Of a DNA stretch of 64,000 nucleotides, positions 52,206 through 61,692 are shown piece after piece. This DNA comes from Trichomonas tenax. Its lineage: Eukaryota; Parabasalia; Trichomonadida; Trichomonadidae. The stretch's first letter is position 1. Each line of letters opens with the position of its first letter. The notes under the pieces are model-generated. The model had not been told where the DNA came from. It worked only from the letters and a program-made list of their open reading frames with translations, and did not search any database. The stretch spans positions 33,356-97,355 of the forward strand of contig JALKBU010000064.1 of the NCBI GenBank assembly GCA_023091735.1, in the 5' to 3' direction. The translations under genes and the position numbers were made by a program.

Positions 52206-54081
52206 TTAAAATTTGTATTCAAACTTTGAACTTATTGTTGTTTCATCAACCACAAGTGAGTAGAAGAAGACTGTTGTGAGGGACGTTAATTTGAAACAAT
52301 AAACGATTCTTGTTGGTGGTTTTCTGCATTTTGCTCGCGGATCTATAACAAAATGATGAGAAATTAGATTTGCTTGATGGTCATCCACACAGTATATTTC
52401 TAAATAATGATGACCTGTTTTTAATAATGGTATACTTTGGATAAAACTATAATAAACTAAGTCTGTATTATATGTATTAAAACAACGATGTTCCTTCACA
52501 GCTAAATCATCTATTTTTGTTCTTAAACACACATATGAAGGAACATCGGGATCTCTAAAAGAAACGCTAATCGGAATATCTGTTTTGCTTGTCTGATACA
52601 AGATTAGAAATGCATTTAAAAATATTTCAGGAGGAAGATTTCCGATGATAGTGAATGAAAAATGAATAAAATCTGATCAATAACAGTGTTGATCAACAGC
52701 GATAAAACTGATATTGTGTTTGGAGCCAATATCAGCAATTTGAATATATAAATTAAACGAAGTTCTATTGGGTTTGTTGTAGGAAGAAAATTGAATATTA
52801 CGAATGGAATTTGAATTATAATATATGACTAATTCTGAGAACGAATCATCAAGAATCTCAGCATCAATGATTACCGATTCATTTGAAACATACTTCGATT
52901 TCATTGTATTATGAATTCGCAATTGTGATATTTTATTTACTAAAAAACTTAAACTTATAGTGGACACAGAGCCTGATAACGAACTGACAGAATATTTGAT
53001 TGTGATTTCACCGCATGTCGTTGGAAGAAGAATAGAATCTTGATGAGTGGATTCGGCGCCAGTGTCGGGATGAACAAGGATTTCTTTGCTTTCGATGCCT
53101 TCGATGGTTCGTGTGATGGTGGCTTCTTCACCTGAGCCCATCGTTGTCAATGTGTATTCAATATTGAGAGTAGAGCCTGGATCATATCGATATGATCTAA
53201 GATGTTTTTCTTGATGCTCATTGAGTATCTGAGTAGTGTGATTCGTGCGGCACCATGGCCCCAGTTTCCAGTATTAGTGTTTCCATTCACATCAACAATT
53301 GGTAGATTTCCTGATATCATTTTTCTCTCAATTCCATTGAATGAGATAACTCGTCCGATATATCCTGAACCTCCACCACCTGAGCCACCATATACTGTTG
53401 CAATCGTATAACCGCCTCGGAAACCACCTCCTCCTCCACCGGATGTTCCACCAAAATAATATTTGCCTTTCTCGCCAATTCCGGTTTCGATTCCTGTGGT
53501 TTGTGATGCAGATGTTCCTGTGTTTTGTCCATCTTCAAGTGGGGGCCACCTGTTTCACCACCTCCATACCCACAGTTGGTGTATTGTCGAAAGCAAGTGT
53601 CAAAACCGTTCCCACCACCGCCACCTGCGACGATGACGCGATCATTGATCGATATTCCATTGACACGGATATCACTTGAACCTCCACCACCACCTCCTGC
53701 ATCATCTTTGTCTAAATCACTATCACACACACTATCTCCGCCTCCATTGAATCCACCTAATGCATCGCGTGTGGATGGATATAGTGAATCTTCACCTCGA
53801 CCCCCAATGAAGACTAAGACCTGCGATGGAGAATCTAATTTGTAGACGCCAACTGAATATCCTCCTTTTCCTTGAGCAGGATATATATAACCACCATTGC
53901 AGTGGCTTCCACCGCCTTCAGCACCCCAAACTTCGAATTTGTAGTAGCCGGATGGAAGTGTGCTGTAATAGTAAGTACAAGCGTGGTTATCTAAACAGGG
54001 GTAATTAAAAGTAACAACAGTCGCATTTGCTGTGAAGTTGTTTGTTCCAACGTTCGAATCATATCTCTTCCACTGATCCAT
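52206..54081 (-). pseudogene. Gly-rich plus Ig-like surface protein, broken by indels and a stop
   Basis: Starting at Met 54081 the frame reads a Gly-rich domain: PCLDNHACTYYY, GYYKFEVWGAEGGG, GKGGYSVGVY, GGGGGSSDIRVNG and RVIVAGGGGGNGF. At 53541-53545 a G5 run (C5 on the gene strand) lacks a base, after which Gly-rich coding (GGTSGGGGGGFRGG) continues in another frame to about 53225. A second shift lies near 53190-53225; beta-sandwich repeats then run through 53150-52677, where an in-frame TGA (52677-52679) interrupts them, and on to the true end at 52206. The cadherin/Ig-like part contains EIYCVDDHQANLISHHFVIDP. Intact relatives would be secreted or surface proteins. No signal peptide precedes the Gly-rich domain. 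Confidence 0.75.
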
Positions 54082-54201
54082 TCGCTAAAAAGCATCGAAT
54101 CCATCGAGAAACGAAGGGATTAAAAATCCCTATTTGGTCGACGTAAATATTCAACCACTTTTCAACCTTAATTATTTTATATATTGTTCAATAAGGTTAA
54201 A

Positions 54202-55008
54202 TCACAACTTTAGTTTATTTCTAATTGAAAGAGTCACGTTATGTTCCAATAAATTAAGGAAGTATTTGTACTCTAATGAATACAGATTTAATAAAATTTT
54301 CAATCGAGATTTATGTGGGAACAAAATCTTTCTAATTTCTTCTTCATTAGCATGAAAAACATTCTGTATTTCAAATATGTCTTTCTCTAGATTCGAAATT
54401 TTCTGTTTTGTTTGTTGAATCTGCTTTGATAGTTCAGTGTTATATTCAACCAATTCATTTTCATCTTTCTCAAGATTTTCCAATCGATTTCTAATTTTGA
54501 TATTCTCAGTTTCCATTTCAGACATCTCAACTAAAAGTGAATGGAAGCTCATTTTCATCTTTTGAGTTTTGTTTTCTTTAAGACTCTTTTCTGCCACATT
54601 ATTCATTACATGACAAAAAATTGTCATAAATTTTATTTCGATATCTGAAATTCCTTTCTGGCAATTATTCATTTGATCATTGATGATATCCTGTTGAAAC
54701 ATAAGTCTCTTCATATCCCTTTTAACAGAAGAAACCTTCATTGACACATATTTACTGATATTTGGAATATCTCTGTTCCAGTCGACTTTGTTTAAGAAAT
54801 TGAGTATTTCTTTGTCTATTTTCGATGCATTTTCATTCGTATTTTGTAGTTTTGAAACACTATCATTTATTTTTGGCAAAGATTCTGAATTATCTGATGA
54901 AATCTGAGAAGAAACACTTGATTTCTGTTGTGATATTGGTAAAGAATTGAGTTTTATTGTCGGCATTATCTTCTTTTCCTGTTTATTCGTTAAAAAAGAA
55001 AGTTTCAT
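54202..55008 (-). CDS. Coiled-coil protein, function unknown
   Basis: 268 residues, starting from the ATG at 55008. A Ser-rich N terminus (~1-60) leads to heptad repeats (FMTIFCHVMNNVAEKSLKEN, ENIKIRNRLENLEKDENELV, QQTKQKISNLEKDIFEIQNV) and a hydrophobic C-terminal helix LLNLYSLEYKYFLNLLEHN. It is an intact frame inserted between two parts of Gly-rich pseudogenes, all on the minus strand. I recognise no family. Confidence 0.55.
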   Translation of the reverse strand: MKLSFLTNKQEKKIMPTIKLNSLPISQQKSSVSSQISSDNSESLPKINDSVSKLQNTNENASKIDKEILNFLNKVDWNRDIPNISKYVSMKVSSVKRDMKRLMFQQDIINDQMNNCQKGISDIEIKFMTIFCHVMNNVAEKSLKENKTQKMKMSFHSLLVEMSEMETENIKIRNRLENLEKDENELVEYNTELSKQIQQTKQKISNLEKDIFEIQNVFHANEEEIRKILFPHKSRLKILLNLYSLEYKYFLNLLEHNVTLSIRNKLKL

Positions 55009-55021
55009 TTTGATTTTTTAA

Positions 55022-55640
55022 TCATCGCATCACGACGATAAAATAATCGTCACTATAGTTCAATATTAATATTGAGTAATAAATGTATTTCCTTATTGGC
55101 GAAAGTAACGAATATAAGCCATATCTTGTTGGACATTTCTCGCAATTCACTCTTGGATCTATTGCCAATTGATGCTTGATTAATTTCGAGCTCGTTTGAT
55201 GCTCGTCAACGCAGTATATTTCTAAATTACGGATTCCAAATGGTAAAAATGGAATCGAATAACTAAATGATAAATATTTCCAATCTGTATTATAAATAAT
55301 TATGGATTGGTATTCAACATAACACCTTGCGTCAATTTTTGAGCGAATGAATATTCTTGTGGGTGCATTTAAGTCTTTCACTGATACATTAATATTAATG
55401 TTTGTGTCTTCTGTTTGATAATATAACAAAGTGCTATTGAGAAGTATTTCGGGGGATTGTTTTCAACTAAAGTATAAGTGTAATTAAAGTAATTCGAAGT
55501 ATAATTATATTCATCGATTGCGAACATTGAGATAGAATGAGTTGTTCCTGCAGCTGCACTCGGAATGTTAAATTCTATTGTGCTTTGAGTTAATCTATTA
55601 AATGGAAAAGTACTTACACGTTTTATAAACCACTCATAAA
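55022..55640 (-). pseudogene. C-terminal piece of a second Gly-rich/Ig-like surface protein
   Basis: Frames at about 55640-55440 (FNRLTQSTIEFNIPSAAAG, HSISMFAIDEYNYTSNYFNY) and 55429-55022 (IYCVDEHQTSSKLIKHQLAIDP) are parts of one protein separated by a frameshift in the G5 run at about 55451-55455. The paralogue at 52206-52680 has the same order with EIYCVDDHQ and LPPEIFLNA. The Gly-rich N-terminal domain is missing. Confidence 0.65.
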
Positions 55641-55816
55641 CATTGCCTCATTAAACACATAATGTTATTAAACCTATTTTAAACCATAAAACCATTTTTA
55701 ACTATTTTTTATTTCATTTTGTACAAAATGATTTAACTCAAAAACAAATTGTTTTACAATTTCAAAATTATCGTTTGCCTCCACCTACACAAAATGAAAT
55801 CAACAAACGTGAAGCA
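55641..55816. other. AT-rich divergent spacer
   Basis: Separates the surface-protein relic from the small gene at 55817; nothing further is seen. Confidence 0.35.
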
Positions 55817-56098
55817 ATGAGTACAACACTGCAAATAATGAAGCATATCGAAATGGATGATACTGGATATGATTCAGTTGTTTCTGAGATGGAAAGATTG
55901 CTAAATAATTTAAAGACAGTTCAAAATTTAAGAACAAACTCCATAGAAATTATTCAATCCTTTGAAACATCACATCAACAATTTGAATTGTTTAAAACAC
56001 AACTTGATGAAATGTGTAATAATTCATTGGATGATATCATTAATCTATTTAATGAATGGTTTGAAAATATAAAAATCGAATTAGGTTTTATTGAATAA
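55817..56098 (+). CDS. Small helical protein, function unknown
   Basis: 93 residues from the ATG at 55817 (the open frame begins 14 codons earlier at TTG). Predicted helical and acidic, with heptad-like stretches SVVSEMERLLNNLKTVQNL and FELFKTQLDEMCNNSLDDII. Its size and pattern would fit a subunit of a kinetochore or tethering complex, but there is no specific signature. Support is only composition and an uninterrupted frame. Confidence 0.4.
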   Translation: MSTTLQIMKHIEMDDTGYDSVVSEMERLLNNLKTVQNLRTNSIEIIQSFETSHQQFELFKTQLDEMCNNSLDDIINLFNEWFENIKIELGFIE

Positions 56099-57301
56099 AA
56101 TTTATTATTTTCATTTTTATTTGTCAAATTTTATATTTACATGTCAAAATACCACTTTTCTAGTGTCACTTTTCACAACTTCGTGATCATTCATTGGATG
56201 TTTAAACCATATTGCAAACTTGCTATCTGCCTTATCGAGACGCTATAATATTAACACTAATATCATAAACTGTTTTATTTTTTCAAGACCGATATTTGAG
56301 AATGACATCAATTTTTGATCTAATGATTTCTTCATTATCTCTTTACAGATCTTTTTTAATCAATAATACAATTGATGAAATATATAGACATCATTGTGCA
56401 ATGTGTTTCTAATTGATCTAAATTGTTATTTATCTAAGAATAATTATGTTGAATAGACACAAAAAGAACCAAATTTTCGAACAATTTAAAAATCGCAATT
56501 TTAGGATGTGTTTAGATTTCAACAACGATGAAAAAGTGATATTATCTAGGGATGTTCGAAAATATACGTTATTGATGTAAACTTTTTGGTTGGAAAACAA
56601 AAAGTGACGAGTCTATTGGATCCATGGTATTATGATTTAAATTCGTTCTGCATAAGATCTGCAAAGTAAATGGAACTGAAGAGAAGGGAAATGCATTGGA
56701 ATATGTGAATATTAAATTTTTCCTTTCCTAAAAAAGCTCTTGTTTTATCTTGAAATACTTTCTATCTGACCAGTCTTGCTATCGCAGATAAACACAAGTA
56801 AAATGAGAATCTAATTACAAAATTGTGATAATTTTATTGGATTAAACATCTTTTGTTATATAAATTAGCTTATCCTATAAGAGGGTATTTGAGATCCATC
56901 ACATTTGTGCTTAAATGAGGAAAGACAATCCCCATTTTAAAGTTCTCGGAAGCTTTTTCGATTTTCGGGCCTCTCAAAACCATTCAAAAATTGAGAACCC
57001 CCAAAAAACGGATTTTTGAAAACCGCCTCTAAGTTAGGGGATCAAAATTTTTTGTTGGGGAAACGCGTATTTAAAGGGGTTGAAACAACTATAAAGGGGT
57101 TATATAATGATCAAGAAAGGGAGTTTATTTCTTAAAAAGGGGAAAGTTATCCCTATTATAAATCGGCTGACCCTGATATTTTAAGTTCAGGCAGAGCCCG
57201 AAAGAATACGTTTTTTTCAGGCAACAAGTTAACTTTTCGTGCATCCCTATATTATCGTTTTTAGCCAATTTTGAAAATTCCGGTAGAAAATAATTCATTC
57301 G
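56099..57301. other. Spacer upstream of the ClC gene, with G-tract cluster
   Basis: No gene is supported. The last 400 bases carry repeated G4/C4 tracts on the plus strand (AATCCCCATT at 56930, AACCCCC near 56998, GGGGAAAC near 57055, AAAGGGGTTG near 57073, AAAGGGGTTA near 57095, AAAAAGGGGAAAG near 57133), unusual for the region, and inverted-repeat-like arms around 56960-57030 (TTTTCGATTTTCGGG ... AAAAACGGATTTTTGAAAACCG). Confidence 0.4.
57295..57300 (+). promoter_or_regulatory. Initiator TCATTC of the ClC gene
   Basis: TCATTC ends one base before the ATG at 57302, giving an mRNA leader of only 5 bases; trichomonad leaders are often this short. Confidence 0.5.
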
Positions 57302-58969
57302 ATGACATTCAGAGATTCCGAGCTGAACGAGAGACACTACCGCGAAGAAAGTTCACAGCTGGGCAACGCAGATTACAACGACATCGAAAAAATGACGAAA
57401 CCCGTTCAACCTTTATTACCATCAAAAAAATTCAAGAAAAGAAGTCAATACTTTACATACCTTAAGAAGTTATTCTTGCCTCTGATATTCGTTGGAATAG
57501 TTACAGGTGCCTTTTGCGGTTTAATAACAGGATTGTATCAATTTTTATCGACAATATTACTTAATTACAATCTAAAAATCTTCGCATACATACAGAAGCA
57601 CTTAATCTATCTTCCTGCTGCTTACGGAGTGAATATTGTTATTGGATTAATTTTAGGAGTTGCGATTGATTTCTTGAAAGAGATCCGAGGAAGTGGCATT
57701 CCATACATAGAGAGTGTTGCCAGAGGAAACATTACATTATCTTGGTACTATTCACTTCCAGGAATGTTTCTAGTAAGTTTGGCCGCAATTTTTTCAGGCT
57801 TAACTATTGGCTCAGAAGGGCCCTCTGTCTTCATCGGAGGTTGCATCGGATACGCTATTGGCAAAATCATTAAAATGAACCAGCTCCATGATATGCTTTT
57901 AGTCGCTGCAGGTTCTTCTGCGGGCCTCGCTGTCGCATTTGATGCTCCTTTGACAGGAATGATCTTCGCTCTTGAAGAAGTTTACAGAAAATTCTCTACA
58001 CAAATCATTTTGGTGTCTGTGATTTGTGTATCTAGTTCACAGCTCATTTCGCATTTGATCTATGGCAAACACATACTCAAAACTAAGCCATTGATTATCA
58101 CTGAGTTTGGCCATCAAGAGTTTGGAATTTCGATGCTTTGTGGTGTTTGTGGTGGAATATTGGGAACAATATTCAAAATATTGATATACAAAGCGAGAAA
58201 CTTGTTCAAGCAGATAAAGTTCTTGTCAATGAAATTGTATGTTATTCTTCCTGAAATCATTGCTGTTTCACTTTGCACTTTTTTCCCTAATGGAGCTTAT
58301 GGAGGCTCAACAGTCCTTAAGATGATCCTCAACGACGAATTCAAAACATGGGAGATGGCCGCTCTTCTTGCAGTCCGCATCACTGCAATCTTAATATGCT
58401 TCGGATCGAAAGTTTCTGGAGGAATTTTCATTCCTATGCTTTCTGTTGGAGCACTTTTAGGGGGCCTTATTGGAAAGGGAATGATCAAAGTTGGAAGAGA
58501 TCCTGAGCAGTATTCTTTCATGGTATTGATGACAATGTCTGCATTCTTCACTGGTGTAGTTCGCGCACCTTTGACAGCTGTTATTCTTCCAGTTGAGTTA
58601 ACTCTTCAGTTCGCTGGATGGCTGGGACCGATAACATCTGTTGCTTGCGCTTATATTGTTGCAGAGATCTTCAGAGTTGAACCTTTATACGAGAAGTTGA
58701 TGGAGCTTTTAGTCGAGAAGAGAGATGATGAAGATATCAACAAGTTTGATGAATTCTCTTATATTGTTGGTCATGAATCGGTTATTTGCAACTTAACTGT
58801 TCGTGAAATTATCCTTCCTCAAGGAACAACTTTGACACATATTGTTCGTGATCACACATTATTCTTCCCATCTGAGAACACGCAAATATTAGAGGGCGAT
58901 GAAGTCTTCTTAATGTGCGAAATAGAAAGACTCGAGGAAGTCCAGGAACAGATGGCAAAAGTCTTTTAA
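57302..58969 (+). CDS. ClC chloride channel/transporter with C-terminal TrkA-C (RCK_C) domain
   Basis: All ClC selectivity motifs are present: G-S-G-I-P at residues ~130, G-S-E-G-P-S-V at ~169 (the gating Glu is kept; the usual Lys/Arg before it is Ser), and G-G-I-F-I-P at ~373. FALEEVYRKF at ~220 keeps the Glu pair whose second member is the internal proton glutamate of exchangers, so it may be a 2Cl-/H+ antiporter. Residues ~490-553 (SVICNLTVREIILPQGTTLT ... LEGDEVFLMCEI) are a TrkA-C/RCK_C ligand-binding domain. Eukaryotic ClCs carry two CBS domains instead; ClC plus RCK_C is a bacterial architecture. About 10 membrane segments; N-terminal 55 residues are polar. Likely acquired from a bacterium, or an old duplication with domain exchange; see findings. 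Confidence 0.9.
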   Translation: MTFRDSELNERHYREESSQLGNADYNDIEKMTKPVQPLLPSKKFKKRSQYFTYLKKLFLPLIFVGIVTGAFCGLITGLYQFLSTILLNYNLKIFAYIQKHLIYLPAAYGVNIVIGLILGVAIDFLKEIRGSGIPYIESVARGNITLSWYYSLPGMFLVSLAAIFSGLTIGSEGPSVFIGGCIGYAIGKIIKMNQLHDMLLVAAGSSAGLAVAFDAPLTGMIFALEEVYRKFSTQIILVSVICVSSSQLISHLIYGKHILKTKPLIITEFGHQEFGISMLCGVCGGILGTIFKILIYKARNLFKQIKFLSMKLYVILPEIIAVSLCTFFPNGAYGGSTVLKMILNDEFKTWEMAALLAVRITAILICFGSKVSGGIFIPMLSVGALLGGLIGKGMIKVGRDPEQYSFMVLMTMSAFFTGVVRAPLTAVILPVELTLQFAGWLGPITSVACAYIVAEIFRVEPLYEKLMELLVEKRDDEDINKFDEFSYIVGHESVICNLTVREIILPQGTTLTHIVRDHTLFFPSENTQILEGDEVFLMCEIERLEEVQEQMAKVF

Positions 58970-59357
58970 TCATGTTATGGTTTTAAATAGAAATTGCTTG
59001 TTTATTAATAAACCCATGTTATATTGAGTCCAAATTGTAGCATACGGAAATCCTGCCCCAAAAAGTGTCAGGAAAAATGATACCTTATGTCATTGGTTAT
59101 GAAAAAACCTGTTTTTCATTGCTTTTCTTAAACTCATTTGTCAGGATTCAATTAACTCTCCAGAGCTGTAAAAGTGGGGTATATGATAATATGTAGGTTT
59201 TGTTCTTAAATCTATGACAGAAGGAAGTCTCATCTCATTTAAATTAGGTTTTGAAATAATTATAAAAAGTCCCTAAAATTAGAAAGGGGGTAATAAGATT
59301 AGAAGGGGATAATAAAATTTAAAGGATCTAAAATGTTATGTTAGGGGCCAAAAAAAG
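58970..59357. other. Spacer with A-rich G-tracts upstream of TFIIE beta
   Basis: Contains AAAGGGGGTAATAAGATTAGAAGGGGATAATAAAA (written here only by position 59281-59316) directly before the TFIIE gene, similar to the G-tracts upstream of ClC. No gene otherwise. Confidence 0.4.
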
Positions 59358-60146
59358 ATGGATGACTTAGCTGCTTTAGTTAATTCATCTACGGCGCACA
59401 CAAAGAGCAAGAACAAGGAGCACAAGCAGAAGAGGGCTGAACACAAACAGAAGGCAGCAATCGGAGCCGTTCCAACAGGTGCTTTAAGATTTATGAACCA
59501 AGATAAAAGAAATCTCGATCAAACATTGACGAAACAGAACAACTTGGTCAAAATTATCGAATATCTTCAAGAGCGTAAGACAAAAGGAAAACCGCCGTGT
59601 TCTGTTTCAACAATCGAAAAAGATCTCAAAATTAAGATCGCTAACGATGACGCTTTCCTCGAAACACTGCAGAAGGACGAATCAGTTACTTTTGCCTACG
59701 AAAAATACGAATTTAAGGCGACAATTGAAGCAAGCAACGAAAACGACTTAATCAACCATCTGAGAGAGAAAAAGTTCATGCTCAAGTCTGCTTTGGTCGA
59801 AGGCACGTACGAAAACGCTGAATCAGAATTAAAGAATCTCGAAGAACAAGGAATCATCGAAGCGTTCAAAGGAGAAGCAAAGAGCAAAGTTTACTTCTAT
59901 TACGATGAAAAGTTGAGGGAAGATGAAGATGTTATCAAAGCTAAAGAATTTTCTAATTTATGGCACTCAGAGCACTCAATCATCGATCAGGAGGATGATT
60001 TACGTGATGCAATGTGCCACAAGAATAACATTGAACCAGTTAAAGTTGTCGATCTTCTTAATCCTGTTGATGAAGGACCTGCTGAAAAAGTCAGGAAATC
60101 TAGAAAGTCAGCGAACTCCAGTATCAACCAGAAATTCTTAGTATAA
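59358..60146 (+). CDS. GTF2E2: Transcription factor TFIIE beta subunit
   Basis: TFIIE recruits and stimulates TFIIH at RNA polymerase II promoters. 262 residues: a basic N terminus (KSKNKEHKQKRAEHKQKAA), a first winged-helix (NLVKIIEYLQERKTKGKPPCSVSTIEKDL), a second one (ENAESELKNLEEQGIIEAFKGEA) and a C-terminal helix with EFSNLWHSEH and a basic end (KVRKSRKSANS). The order and spacing match the TFIIE beta core with its tandem winged helices; length is close to the ~290 of the animal protein. Intact TFIIE genes are expected in trichomonads, whose initiator-driven promoters still use pol II factors. The ATG follows a poly-A leader; no clear initiator is seen. Confidence 0.75.
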   Translation: MDDLAALVNSSTAHTKSKNKEHKQKRAEHKQKAAIGAVPTGALRFMNQDKRNLDQTLTKQNNLVKIIEYLQERKTKGKPPCSVSTIEKDLKIKIANDDAFLETLQKDESVTFAYEKYEFKATIEASNENDLINHLREKKFMLKSALVEGTYENAESELKNLEEQGIIEAFKGEAKSKVYFYYDEKLREDEDVIKAKEFSNLWHSEHSIIDQEDDLRDAMCHKNNIEPVKVVDLLNPVDEGPAEKVRKSRKSANSSINQKFLV

Positions 60147-60403
60147 GAAGTTTTATTATTAATAAGATATTTTATAAAATAATTAGAATTGTTTGCACAT
60201 AAAACCAAATTATAAATAAGAAACAAAGCACTGAACCTATGCTTAATCAAAATTTACTAAAATTAAAAATATTTGAATGAATCATCATAAATATTTATAA
60301 AGTGCATTATAAACATTACATCTTCATTAAATTTCATGTGTAAGTTAATGTCATAGTAATAAAAGAATCTAAACGCAATTTTATTTTCAACAATAAATTA
60401 TAT
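60147..60403. other. AT-rich spacer
   Basis: Separates convergent reading directions (TFIIE beta and the decayed gene on the minus strand). Nothing recognised. Confidence 0.4.
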
Positions 60404-61207
60404 TCAAATTTCGAACCTATCAACAAGACATGTTCCTCCAATACGATAAGATTTATCCAAGTCAACAACATAGAGTGGGAATTTCTTCCCAAATTCCATT
60501 AATTCTTCAGATTTTTTGAACCACACGAAAACAAAATCAAACTTCGCATCAGAGTTCGTTTTCATTGAAATATTCCATGGAGCAGTGAAAGGAGCGTATT
60601 TGTAGATGATTGTTTTGTCAGTGAAGTAGGAGATATTGTCATATCCACTGAAGCTTTTGACGCAATTTATTTGACCGCATCTTGCGAATAAATACAGAAT
60701 ATCTGCTCCATCAGCGTTATCATGAATGTTCAAATCGAATGCATGAGTTGCAACATTCAATGTATAATTTGGCCATTTGGTAATGAAGTCTGGTAAACTC
60801 GTGTTAGTTTATTTCTTATAACGCTTCTGTGTCAAAAGGACCAATTTGATATTTATTGTTAAATGTTAATACAGAAATAGAATTTTGTAATGGATTGTCT
60901 TCTTATCCAATCCTTTGATGAAATATGATTTCTTTGGTTTCGTTTCTCCTTTTTCTACATCTTTAGTTTCTTTGCTATCAATATTATCTAATTCTCTTTG
61001 ACTCTGATTGTTTTCGTCATCAGATTGAAATGATTTGTTCTTGTTTTCTTCAATCATACTGTCATACTTTTCATTCTTCTGTTCTTCTTCTTCATTATCG
61101 ATATTTGCTGGTTCTTTGCCTTTATCATCCTTTGATTTTTCATCTTCTGGTTCTTGTTTGATTGCGAAACTGATGAAACTCAAGAAAAACTTGACCGAGA
61201 AAAGCAT
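60404..61207 (-). pseudogene. Decayed secreted or membrane protein with acidic linker
   Basis: The 5' part begins at an ATG near 61207 with a hydrophobic signal-like start (MLFSVKFFLSFISFAI), followed by an acidic, Lys/Glu/Asn-rich linker (residues ~20-95) and a frame break near 60900. A frame that overlaps the next stretch (SVLTFNNKYQIGPFDTEAL) and the frame 60790-60404 (DFITKWPNYTLNVATHAFDL, YLFARCGQINCVKSFSGYDN) look like the continuation, but a TAA and frame changes interrupt. I do not recognise the family; it resembles secreted beta-rich proteins. Confidence 0.45.
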
Positions 61208-61229
61208 TGCTACAGCAAACGGACACACA

Positions 61230-61389
61230 CAAAAATGAGCCCTCCAGCTTGCTTCGCAAGCCCTCCAGGCTGAGATAAATGAGCCAAAACCACGGGGATG
61301 ACTTTGTTTAATTCATTTTAGCTGATGTTTAAACATTCGTGGATTAAGTTTAATTTTAAAAATATATATTTTTTTAATAATTATATAAA
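61230..61389. other. Spacer with a small hairpin flanked by 8-bp repeats
   Basis: GCTTGC-TTC-GCAAGC at about 61247-61261 forms a hairpin; GCCCTCCAG occurs on both sides of it, and AATGAGCC at about 61234 and 61278 flanks the whole ~44-base GC-rich block, like a small insert with a target duplication. Coordinates in this block are uncertain by one base. Confidence 0.4.
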
Positions 61390-61692
61390 ATGGATACGGT
61401 GAAAGTTTATGATAGCAAAAATCATTTATTCGAAATATTTAATGATTTACCAAATACTGCTGTATTCATTAGTCATTGGTTCAATAAAGAATTAAAGGAT
61501 AAGCTTTGGTTTGATAAAGAAAGTAAACGATTTATTAGAGAAAATAAACGTTGTCAAACATCGGTGACTTATAAAGAGTATAAATATAAAATAGTTAGAA
61601 GTCATGAGTTAATATTAAACTACACAGATAAAACAAAAGATAAAATCAAGATGAATAAAGCTATAGATTATATTATCAAACGATTAAAGTAA
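61390..61692 (+). CDS. Small hypothetical protein, possibly of a Maverick/Polinton element
   Basis: 100 residues, Lys/Asn-rich and basic, from an ATG after an AT-rich leader: MDTVKVYDSKNHLFEIF, NTAVFISHWFNKELKDKLWF, then a strongly basic C terminus (TDKTKDKIKMNKAIDYII). No family recognised. Its codon use is even more AT-biased than the host genes and it stands at the border of the repeats and capsid-like relic that follow, so I tentatively assign it to the same element. Confidence 0.45.
   Translation: MDTVKVYDSKNHLFEIFNDLPNTAVFISHWFNKELKDKLWFDKESKRFIRENKRCQTSVTYKEYKYKIVRSHELILNYTDKTKDKIKMNKAIDYIIKRLK

Noticed and set aside
52677..52679. TGA read through as an amino acid in the Gly-rich gene
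   Set aside because: Other genes here end at TGA/TAA/TAG normally and this gene also has frameshifts, so a nonsense mutation is simpler than recoding.
57125..57337. 70-codon minus-strand frame upstream of the ClC start
   Set aside because: Overlaps the ClC initiator and N terminus; no family motif; shadow and chance.
61035..61238. Ser/Phe-rich plus-strand frame opposite the acidic linker
   Set aside because: Exact mirror of the acidic linker of the minus-strand gene; shadow.
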